Shown here: positions 29,138 to 36,904 of the stretch, piece after piece
Layout of the letters: every line of letters starts with the position of its first letter
How positions within the stretch are numbered: the stretch's first letter is position 1
NCBI RefSeq assembly: GCF_029263785.1
Contig: NZ_JAJUFE010000010.1
Span: 1 to 64,000, forward strand
DNA length: 64,000 nt
Source: Pusillimonas sp.
GTDB lineage: Bacteria > Pseudomonadota > Gammaproteobacteria > Burkholderiales > Burkholderiaceae_B
Reading direction: 5' to 3'
The notes under the pieces: model-generated
Databases searched by the model: none
Told to the model about the DNA's origin: nothing
The model's input: only the letters and a program-made list of their open reading frames with translations
Position numbers and translations under genes: made by a program

Positions 29138-29233
29138 TTTGCTGGTGCCAATGGTGCTGTGGGGTTGGCCTGTATTGTTCGAACGCATCGGTCGACGCGT
29201 GACATCGCCAATAAGGCCAGAAGCGGTGATGCC

Positions 29234-29722
29234 TTAATGCTTGGGAATCGCGGCCTCTACCGGCCTGGCATCAAGCAGTTGGACCAGTACCGAGGGGTCG
29301 AGGCTGATCAGGTAACCGCGTCGGCCGCCATTCAGATAAATGCACGGGTAATCGAGCAAAGTCCGTTCTATCCATACCGGCATCTTCTTGCGGGTGGCAA
29401 ATGGTGACGTGCCCCCGACCAAATAGCCGGAATGGCGTTGCGCCGTAGCCGGAGCACAAGGAGCGACTTTCTTGACTCCGATCTGACGCGCCAGGTTCTT
29501 GGTGGATACTTCGCAATCCCCATGCATCAGCACGATCAGCGGACGCGCGCTCTCGTCTTCCATGACAAGCGTCTTGGCGACCCGGTTGGGATCCACCCCC
29601 AACTGGCGCGCTGATTCCATGGCACCACCATGTTCAACGTAGTCATAGGGGTGCTCGTCGAACTTCACCTTGAGACGCCGCAGCAACTGCGTTGCAGGGG
29701 TTTCGGTTATGTGTTTTGCCAT
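29234..29722 (-). CDS. ybaK: Cys-tRNA(Pro) deacylase YbaK/EbsC
   Basis: A 162-residue editing enzyme that hydrolyses Cys-tRNA(Pro) misformed by prolyl-tRNA synthetase. Signatures are DPNRVAKTLVMEDE with the catalytic Lys, VLMHGDCEVSTKNLARQIG, and GYLVGGTSPFATRKKMPVW, the YbaK-type GG-(S/T)P motif. I chose ATG 29722 (MAKHITETPA), 14 nt after the xerD stop, and read the longer upstream frame as the xerD shadow. It converges with the SDR gene across 96 bp. Confidence 0.95.
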   Translation of the reverse strand: MAKHITETPATQLLRRLKVKFDEHPYDYVEHGGAMESARQLGVDPNRVAKTLVMEDESARPLIVLMHGDCEVSTKNLARQIGVKKVAPCAPATAQRHSGYLVGGTSPFATRKKMPVWIERTLLDYPCIYLNGGRRGYLISLDPSVLVQLLDARPVEAAIPKH

Positions 29723-29736
29723 ATTGAGGTTGTGCC

Positions 29737-30636
29737 CTAGCCACGTGGATGATGCTGCGCATGCAAGGTCTTGAGGCGCTCGCGGGCGACATGAGTATAA
29801 ATCTGGGTAGTGGAAATATCCGAATGGCCCAGCAGCATCTGAACCACCCGAAGGTCCGCGCCGTGGTTGAGCAAATGCGTGGCAAAGGCGTGCCTGACCA
29901 CATGAGGTGACAAGGGCACGTGAATATCTGCCTGCAGGGCGTGCTTGCGTACGATCAGCCAAAACGATTGGCGCGTCATGGGCGCGGCCCGAGCAGTTAC
30001 GAACAATGCGTCGCAGCGTCGTGAACCCAGCAAGCGCGGCCTGGACTCGAGCATATAGCGCTCAATCCAGTGTGCGGCTTCCTGACCCAACGGGACCAGC
30101 CTGTCCTTGCCGCCTTTTCCCATGTTTACGCGCACTACGCCTTCCTGCAGGTTGACATCCAGCAGATTCAAGGCAACCAGCTCGGACACCCGCAAGCCGG
30201 TGGCGTACAAGGTTTCGAGCATCGCCCGGTCGCGCAGGCCCAGAGGTGTGGAGTCATCGGGTGCCTGCAGCAACGCATCCACCTGGTCTTCCGACAGCGT
30301 CTTGGGAAACCGGGCTGTTTGCTTGGCGGCCTTCAAGGGCAGACAAGGGTCGGCATTGACGCGACCATGTCTCATGGCCCACAAGTAAAACCGCTTCAGT
30401 GCAGCCAGGCGTCGATTGGCGGTAGTGGCCTTCGAGCTGGGGTGGCAGTGTGCAAACCAAGCTTGAATATCGGCTGTATCGGCCGCCTCGATGTCCTTCT
30501 TGTGATTTTCGAGCAGCCAGCGAGAAAACGCGCTCAGGTCGCGCCGGTAGGCAGATAGCGTATTTTCGGCCAGCCCATCTTCAAGCCAGACGGCGTCCAG
30601 AAATTCATCGATCGAGGCGGGTGCAACAAAATCCAC
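29737..30636 (-). CDS. xerD: Site-specific tyrosine recombinase XerD
   Basis: A 299-residue recombinase that with XerC resolves chromosome dimers at dif. The N-terminal SAM-like core-binding domain (SIDEFLDAVWLEDGLAENTL) is followed by the catalytic domain. Active residues are the Arg in TGLRVSELVAL, the HVVRH box in LSPHVVRHAFATHL, and the His and nucleophile Tyr in LGHSDISTTQIYTHV. The start is uncertain: GTG 30636 gives 299 residues, close to E. coli XerD (298), while TTG 30672 would add 12; neither has a clear ribosome site. It precedes ybaK by 14 nt and diverges from the addB-like gene. Confidence 0.93.
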   Translation of the reverse strand: MDFVAPASIDEFLDAVWLEDGLAENTLSAYRRDLSAFSRWLLENHKKDIEAADTADIQAWFAHCHPSSKATTANRRLAALKRFYLWAMRHGRVNADPCLPLKAAKQTARFPKTLSEDQVDALLQAPDDSTPLGLRDRAMLETLYATGLRVSELVALNLLDVNLQEGVVRVNMGKGGKDRLVPLGQEAAHWIERYMLESRPRLLGSRRCDALFVTARAAPMTRQSFWLIVRKHALQADIHVPLSPHVVRHAFATHLLNHGADLRVVQMLLGHSDISTTQIYTHVARERLKTLHAQHHPRG

Positions 30637-30724
30637 GGCGAAGCCCGAAGTACAAGTCAAGAGGGATCCCAACAGGCAATTTTACTCATACCCCCACCTG
30701 AGACAGCACGGTACACTTTGCGGC

Positions 30725-33379
30725 ATGGAAAACACCTTGCCATCCCTGACTCTTGACGACCTGGCTGCCGAAAGTGCCGATACGCTGGTGCTCACCGTCA
30801 ATAACCGATATGCCCGTCGCATCTTGGCCAGCCTCTCGGCCAGGCTCGACCAACATCGGAGGGTTATGGCCTTGCCCGCCATTGTGCCGTTTCGCAGCTG
30901 GCTCAGGCAAGCGGGCGACGAACTGTCGTTTCTGCCCCAGGCCCGGCTCGCCTCGCATGTCATCGATGTGTTCGGCTCACGAAGCTTGTGGCAGCAGGTT
31001 ATTTGCCAACTTGAAACCGAGAACCCGCTGCTCGACTCCGCACAAGCGGCAAGGTTGGCCATGGAAGCCGATCAAGTCATGTCCGAGTGGGGCGTTGCCG
31101 TGCTTCCCGAAGAAGAAACGGCCGATCACCAACGGTTCATTCAGTGGCACAACGAATACCGCAGACGGCTCGACGAACTTGATGCCGAAGACGCCACCCT
31201 TGGTTATGAACGAGTCTGCGAGGCTGTTGAGTCAGGTTTGTTGCCAAACACCTATGCACGTCTGGTTCTGGCAGGTTTTGCCGAAATCTCGCCTCGCATG
31301 CAGCGTCTTGTTTCCGCTTTCCAGCAGCAGGGCGTCGAACTCCTTACCCTTCGCGTCGACGCCACCCCGTCCACACATGTTTGTCGTGTGCCGGCTCCCG
31401 ATCCCGACACCGAGTGGCGACTTGCCGCGCAGTGGGCATCCCGGATGCTGCGTGAATATCCCAATAAGCGGTTTGCCATCATCGCTGCGCAACTCGAAGC
31501 CGACGCTGCACTGGCGCATCGAGTCCTTCGCGAAGCGCTTGCGGGCCGGCCCGGGCATTCCGCGCCGGGTTACAACATTGCCGTGGCCCGACCGTTGGCA
31601 CAGTGGCCGCTCGTCCGGGCGTCTCTGGCATGGTTGCGCCTGTTATCCCAGCTGATAAAAAAGGGGAAGTGTCGTCCCGCTGAAGCCGGCGAAGCCTTGT
31701 TGCTGGGGTACTGCATGGCACACTTGGCCGAAGCTGACGGGCGCGCACGCATTGATGCTGCTTTGCGCGCCGACGCCGTCGTCAGCCTTTCTGTTTCCGA
31801 GTTTGCGCGCCGGCTTGCGCAACTGACACCCCAACTTGCACAAGCCTGGTCGGCATGCTTCGAGCATGCTCTCGAAAACTCTTCAGCAGCAACTATCGAA
31901 ACCTGGGTGGCGCGCTTCAGATACTGGCTGCAGCAATTGGGGTTTCCCGGCGAGACCGCAATGTCCAGTCACGCCTTCCAGACCATAGAGGCGTTCGAGC
32001 GGGTGCTCGAGCGCCTGGCGCAACAGACTGTCGTCATGGGTCGCGTAGACCTCTTCGAAGCGGTAGCGGCCTTGTCGACAATCACAATGCAAACGCCGTT
32101 CCAGCCGCAGCGTGATCCGGCGGCACGACTCGACGTGCAGGGTTTTCTTGAAGCCGAGGGCGGGCAGTGGGACGGAGTGTGGATTCTGGGTCTTACCGAC
32201 GAGGTCCTGCCATCTGCTCCCAAGCCCAATCCGCTGTTACCCTTATCCGCCCTGAAGCGTGCCAACGCGCCGCGCGCAACCCCGGAACGAGAACTGCATT
32301 GGGCGCGTACCATGTTCAACTCGTTATTGTGTACTGCTCCCAGTGTATGGGTCAGTCATGCACTTCTAGAGGGCGAACGCCAACTTCGAGCCAGTCCACT
32401 CATCGCGGCGTATCCTTCCGAAACGCACTCCTGGCAATGGCCAGATGTTCACGTGGCCGTAATCGAAAGCCTCACCGACGACAAAGGCCCCGCGCTATCG
32501 CCGGACACCATTACAAAAGGGGGAATCGCCGTCATCGATACTCAGGCCCGGAATCCGCTGTGGGCGTTTGTCCGCTACCGCTTGGGTGCCAGTCAAATGA
32601 GTGACTACGCCGAAATGGCCAGTCAGAGCGCTCGTGGCATCTTCCTGCATCGAAGCATGGAACTGGTTTGCAAGAATCTGCTCAATTCCGATACGCTGCG
32701 CACCTGGCACGACCAAGGCAAGCTTGCAGACCTCATTCAAGACTCGGTCGAGTGTGCTGCAAATGAATGGCTGTTCGACTACGGGATGGCAGTGCGTGAA
32801 CTCGAGATCAATCGGGCAGCCGCCATATTGCACGATTGGTTCGAACTCGAGCGCCATCGTGGCGAATTCTCTGTTCAGGCGATTGAGCAATCGTACGAAT
32901 GGACGCGAGGGCCCTTGCGGCTCACATTGCGTCTGGATCGCATCGATCAGCTACCCGATGGTTCCCTGGCCGTCATCGATTATAAAACCGGCGGTGCAAG
33001 TATCGACCCACGTTCAGACTGGATGCGTGATCGGCCCGTGGGCTTGCAACTGCCGTTTTATGCTGCGGTGCTGGCTCAGGATCAGGCTCCGGTCAGCGCA
33101 TTGCTAATGGTGCGGCTGCATGCACGCGGAATCGAGGTCAAAGGGCTTGCTGACGGCGACTGTGGCTTTACGGGGCCGGCGCACGTACACGAGTGGCCGG
33201 CCTTCGAACACCTTGATTGGGATGGCCTGATGGCCCAATGGCGTCGGCATGTCGAACTCGTTGCTGACGAGTACGCGAGCGGCCTGGCGGCCAACTACGT
33301 GCTGCGGCCTGACGATCTCAATTATTGCGACGTAATGCCTTTCCTGCGCCTTAATGAAGAGGTCGACCATGTCATTTAA
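30725..33379 (+). CDS. AddB-like (RecB-nuclease-domain) recombination protein
   Basis: An 884-residue protein of the group often called probable DNA repair protein in Betaproteobacteria. The N-terminal part has a UvrD/AddB-like fold pattern (LTVNNRYARRILASLSARL), but no Walker A motif is visible. The C-terminal quarter is a PD-(D/E)XK RecB-type nuclease: SARGIFLHRSME, then LRLDRIDQLPDGSLAVIDYKTGG with the catalytic D-x(n)-D-Y-K, and VGLQLPFYAAVL. The four-Cys iron-sulfur arrangement of Bacillus AddB is not seen. It overlaps the AddA-like helicase gene by 11 nt, so the two probably form one complex for double-strand break processing. Confidence 0.85.
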   Translation: MENTLPSLTLDDLAAESADTLVLTVNNRYARRILASLSARLDQHRRVMALPAIVPFRSWLRQAGDELSFLPQARLASHVIDVFGSRSLWQQVICQLETENPLLDSAQAARLAMEADQVMSEWGVAVLPEEETADHQRFIQWHNEYRRRLDELDAEDATLGYERVCEAVESGLLPNTYARLVLAGFAEISPRMQRLVSAFQQQGVELLTLRVDATPSTHVCRVPAPDPDTEWRLAAQWASRMLREYPNKRFAIIAAQLEADAALAHRVLREALAGRPGHSAPGYNIAVARPLAQWPLVRASLAWLRLLSQLIKKGKCRPAEAGEALLLGYCMAHLAEADGRARIDAALRADAVVSLSVSEFARRLAQLTPQLAQAWSACFEHALENSSAATIETWVARFRYWLQQLGFPGETAMSSHAFQTIEAFERVLERLAQQTVVMGRVDLFEAVAALSTITMQTPFQPQRDPAARLDVQGFLEAEGGQWDGVWILGLTDEVLPSAPKPNPLLPLSALKRANAPRATPERELHWARTMFNSLLCTAPSVWVSHALLEGERQLRASPLIAAYPSETHSWQWPDVHVAVIESLTDDKGPALSPDTITKGGIAVIDTQARNPLWAFVRYRLGASQMSDYAEMASQSARGIFLHRSMELVCKNLLNSDTLRTWHDQGKLADLIQDSVECAANEWLFDYGMAVRELEINRAAAILHDWFELERHRGEFSVQAIEQSYEWTRGPLRLTLRLDRIDQLPDGSLAVIDYKTGGASIDPRSDWMRDRPVGLQLPFYAAVLAQDQAPVSALLMVRLHARGIEVKGLADGDCGFTGPAHVHEWPAFEHLDWDGLMAQWRRHVELVADEYASGLAANYVLRPDDLNYCDVMPFLRLNEEVDHVI

Positions 33380-36300
33380 GTCGCCATCCGATGCGGCCGT
33401 GCGCCGTCAGGCGCTGGATCCCGGTCGTTCATTTCTCATTCAGGCACCGGCGGGTTCCGGAAAAACCGAACTCCTCACTGATCGCATTCTTGCTCTGCTG
33501 GCAACAGTCGAGCGGCCCGAAGAAATTCTGGCAATAACGTTTACGCGCAAGGCTGCCTCCGAAATGCACGCGCGAGTGCTGGCCAAGCTCCAGGCCGGCC
33601 AAGGGCCAATGCCTCCAGAGCCGCACAAGCAGGCCAGCTGGCGCCTGGCTCAAAGTGCCATGGCCCGCAACACCCAGAAGCAGTGGAACTTGCTCGAATA
33701 TCCAGCAAGGTTGGGAATTCGAACCATAGACTCGTTCTGTTCGGGGCTCGTGCGCCTTACTCCCTGGCTCAGCACACTGGGCGGATTGCCAAGCGTCACG
33801 GAACAGGCCGACGAACATTATCAAGAGGCGGCCAAAGCCACGTTGGCGATGGCGGATGACGACGAGAAAGTGGCGAGGCTGATCGCCCATCTGGATGTTG
33901 ACTTGCGTGCTGCGCAGGACCTTATCGCAGCGATGCTGGCCAGCCGCGATCAGTGGTTGCCACTGCTGGGTGAGGGAAGCGATGCAGGCCGCCTGTTGCA
34001 TAATCTGATCCAGGCAGTCCAGGCTGATCTCGTTCAGCTTGCGCAATGTATGCCGCCGGGATGGTCACAGGCGTTATCTCAACCGCTGTCTGCCGCGATC
34101 GAAGCATTGCGCAACAGCGAGAAGCCCTGCAGTTTCGAAGCTTTGTCCGGATGGGATGGCACTGCGCTCGAGCCATCCTTCTCCCAGCTTTCGCGTTGGC
34201 AGGCTCTTGCCAATGCCTTGCTGACCCAGACCAATACGCTGCGACGTACGGCAGACAAGCGTTTGGGCTTCGACCCCAAATCGCCCCACAAAGACACTTT
34301 CCTGAAGTGGTTGTCCGGATGTGATCCCGACGAGCCGTGGGTTGAATGCCTTGCCCGCATTCGCACTGCGCCTTCCGGTGGCTACGATCCCGAACAGCTG
34401 GCAGTTCTGGGCGATCTCATCCACGTTTTGTGGTTGGCCACAGCACAGCTCAAGCTTCGCTTCAGCGAAAAGTCCGAGGTCGATTTCATCGAAATATCTC
34501 AAAGTGCTCTTCAGGCCCTGGGCAGTGCCGACAATCCAAGCGATCTGCTACTGAAACTCGACGCGTCCATCAAACATTTGCTGGTCGACGAGTTTCAGGA
34601 CACCAGCCAGTCTCAGATACGCCTGTTGACATCATTGACAGCGGGCTGGGAGCCCGGAGACGGCCGGACCGTGTTCCTGGTAGGTGACCCGATGCAGTCC
34701 ATTTACCGCTTTCGCAAAGCAGAAGTAGGATTATTTCTGCACGCAAAGGAAAAAGGGCTTGGCAACATAGCTCTTGAGTCGCTTAACCTCACCGACAACT
34801 TCCGGTCCCAGGCCAACATTGTCGATTGGGTGAACCGCTCGTTTCAACCCCTTTTTCCGAGCCAGGCTGATCCAGGCATGGGCGCGATTCCCTATACGCC
34901 TTCTACCGCCTACCACGACGCCCTGGGCGATGTTGGCGTCGAACTGCATCCTGTCTGGACGCATGCGTCCATCGACCCCGCCTCGGCGTCGCTAACGGCT
35001 GAATCCATCGCAGTCCGGCTTGCGCGCGATGCGCTGAAGCGTCACGCCGACAGTAATCATCCTGTCGCAATTCTGGTTCGTGCACGCAGCCATCTGCAAG
35101 AAGTCGTTCGCCGGCTTGCAGCAGAAGGCATACCCTGCCGCGCGGTCGAGCTTTCCCCCCTTAAATCCCGCCAAGTCGTAAGCGATGCTGTCCAGCTTGC
35201 CCGGGCTTTGTCGCATCCTGCTGATCGACTTGCCTGGCTGTCGGTTTTGCGCTCTCCGATGTGTGGATTGACGTTAACGTCCTTGCACGCAATCTTTGGC
35301 AGCGATCATCACACTTCGCCGCGTGAGTTGCTGATGCGCTGGCTGCAAGGCGACCTCCAGAACCAGCTCGCGCCGGACGAGGCCGAACGCCTGCGGCATG
35401 CATGCTCGGTGTTGCTGGATGCCTCCAACTCGACGGGGAGTGTGCCGTTGGCTGCATGGCTGCAGTCCTGTTGGGAGCGTCTGGGCGGGCCACAGGTTTA
35501 TCCCAGCCCCAGCGACAGGGCAGACGTCGAAAGTCTGTTTCGCCTGATCGAAAAGCTCTGGCCCTACGGAGGGCTGGATCCCGCCGAGCTCGAGCTGCGC
35601 CTTGAGCGTCTGTTCGCAGCACCCGAGGGGGCGGAGCGCTCGGTCGAGGTCATGACTATCCATAAGTCCAAAGGCCTGCAGTTCGAAACCGTGATCCTGA
35701 TGGGAATGCATCGCCGGCCCCGCGCTGACACGCAACCCCTGTTGCGACTGGAACATAGCGAGGGGCGCTTGCTGCTGGGCCCGATCAAGAACCGGGCATC
35801 GGATGATCCCGACCCTGTTTCTACCTATCTGGCCGAACGTGAAAAGCGACGCGCCGCTTACGAGGCAGACCGCTTGCTATACGTTGCGGTTACGCGCGCA
35901 TGCCAGCAATTACACCTTATCGGGGAAGTTGCTCTCGACGATGAAGGAGGCATCAAGGAACCATCGGCTTCGAGTCTTCTGGGGCGCCTGTGGCCGCATA
36001 TGCGCCAGCCTGAGCCTCCTCCTCTGGCGGAAGTGCTTGCAGGTCAAAATGTACAGCCCCCCCGGTCAACCCCACGCCCCTTGCTGCGCGTCACTGCCGA
36101 CAGGTTATCTCAGCCGTCGGCACCCGTGGGCGCAAGCGAGCCGGCATCAGTCTGGCAGTGGGCTTCCGACACTACCCACGAGGCGGCAATTGGTACTGTG
36201 GCTCATGCCTGGCTTGAACGGTTGGGACGCCAGGGCCTGGACGCGTGGTCAGAGTCACGCATACATGAGCACCTGCCGGTGATACGCAAACAATTGGGTC

Positions 36301-36677
36301 GGGCGGGGCTCCCGGTGTCCGCGCTCGACGCCGCGGCCCAGGTAGTCAGTCACACCTTGTGTGCTACCTTGGCAAGCGAGAAAGGGCGGTGGCTGTTGAA
36401 TGCTGCCAAAGCTCAACGGGAATGGTCTTTACTTGATGTCTCTGGCCGCGTCTCGGTGATTGATCTTGCGATTGCCGACGAAGAGGGTTGGCTGGTGGTT
36501 GATTACAAGACTTCCATGCCACCCGCGACAGAAGACCCTGAACAGTTCGCGGCACGCATGAGATTGCGCCACGGCGAACAGTTGAAACGGTATTGCGAGC
36601 AGGTTGCCGCGCTCGACGGCCGCCCCGCGCGCGCAGCCCTGTACTTTCCCAGAGCCGATATTTGGCTGGAGTTCTGA
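33369..36677 (+). CDS. AddA-like UvrD-family helicase-nuclease
   Basis: A 1102-residue superfamily 1A helicase with a C-terminal nuclease. The helicase motifs are: Walker A in QAPAGSGKTELLTDRIL (residues 25-41), motif Ia AITFTRKAASEMHARVL, motif II HLLVDEFQDTSQSQ, motif III LVGDPMQSIYRFRKAEV, motif V VMTIHKSKGLQFETV and motif VI LLYVAVTRACQQL. The C-terminal RecB-type nuclease carries VSVIDLAIADEEGWLVVDYKTS and LKRYCEQVAAL. It is shorter than Bacillus AddA (about 1230). I chose ATG 33369 because GAGG lies 6 nt upstream; ATG 33354 would add five residues. No recBCD gene is in the window. The stop lies 29 nt before the 4.5S RNA. Confidence 0.9.
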   Translation: MSFKSPSDAAVRRQALDPGRSFLIQAPAGSGKTELLTDRILALLATVERPEEILAITFTRKAASEMHARVLAKLQAGQGPMPPEPHKQASWRLAQSAMARNTQKQWNLLEYPARLGIRTIDSFCSGLVRLTPWLSTLGGLPSVTEQADEHYQEAAKATLAMADDDEKVARLIAHLDVDLRAAQDLIAAMLASRDQWLPLLGEGSDAGRLLHNLIQAVQADLVQLAQCMPPGWSQALSQPLSAAIEALRNSEKPCSFEALSGWDGTALEPSFSQLSRWQALANALLTQTNTLRRTADKRLGFDPKSPHKDTFLKWLSGCDPDEPWVECLARIRTAPSGGYDPEQLAVLGDLIHVLWLATAQLKLRFSEKSEVDFIEISQSALQALGSADNPSDLLLKLDASIKHLLVDEFQDTSQSQIRLLTSLTAGWEPGDGRTVFLVGDPMQSIYRFRKAEVGLFLHAKEKGLGNIALESLNLTDNFRSQANIVDWVNRSFQPLFPSQADPGMGAIPYTPSTAYHDALGDVGVELHPVWTHASIDPASASLTAESIAVRLARDALKRHADSNHPVAILVRARSHLQEVVRRLAAEGIPCRAVELSPLKSRQVVSDAVQLARALSHPADRLAWLSVLRSPMCGLTLTSLHAIFGSDHHTSPRELLMRWLQGDLQNQLAPDEAERLRHACSVLLDASNSTGSVPLAAWLQSCWERLGGPQVYPSPSDRADVESLFRLIEKLWPYGGLDPAELELRLERLFAAPEGAERSVEVMTIHKSKGLQFETVILMGMHRRPRADTQPLLRLEHSEGRLLLGPIKNRASDDPDPVSTYLAEREKRRAAYEADRLLYVAVTRACQQLHLIGEVALDDEGGIKEPSASSLLGRLWPHMRQPEPPPLAEVLAGQNVQPPRSTPRPLLRVTADRLSQPSAPVGASEPASVWQWASDTTHEAAIGTVAHAWLERLGRQGLDAWSESRIHEHLPVIRKQLGRAGLPVSALDAAAQVVSHTLCATLASEKGRWLLNAAKAQREWSLLDVSGRVSVIDLAIADEEGWLVVDYKTSMPPATEDPEQFAARMRLRHGEQLKRYCEQVAALDGRPARAALYFPRADIWLEF

Positions 36678-36706
36678 AGATTCGTGCGACTCCTGTTAAA
36701 CTTCGT

Positions 36707-36808
36707 GGTGGCGGGCCCCTTCGCATGGTCCGGCGGCAAACCTGGTCAGGTCGGGAACGAAGCAGCCATAGTCGCTAAGGGTCAGTGCCGAAGTCAGGCT
36801 CGCCGCCC
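36707..36808 (+). ncRNA. ffs: 4.5S RNA of the signal recognition particle
   Basis: The conserved SRP RNA core, CCTGGTCAGGTCGGGAACGA followed by AGCAGCC, lies at 36741-36767 and contains the GGAA-class tetraloop region and Ffh-binding symmetric loop. The ends pair perfectly: 36707-36717 with 36797-36807 (GGTGGCGGGCC with GGCTCGCCGCC, allowing G-U). This gives one long hairpin of about 102 nt. It sits between the AddA-like gene and dnaX, the usual place of ffs in related species. The exact ends are inferred from base pairing. Confidence 0.92.
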
Positions 36809-36904
36809 CATTTTCAGTGGTTCCACGCCTGCACCTCAAGCCGTTCCGAATCCGGTACACTTTTCCTTTGTCCTCCGATTGCCTTCTGGTACGGGTCTTC
36901 CTGC

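Noticed and set aside
29737-30636. XerD-like gene as integrase of a mobile island around tRNA-Arg
   Set aside because: Length, motifs and neighbours are those of the housekeeping dimer-resolution recombinase, and it is 2.5 kb from the tRNA with no att repeat.
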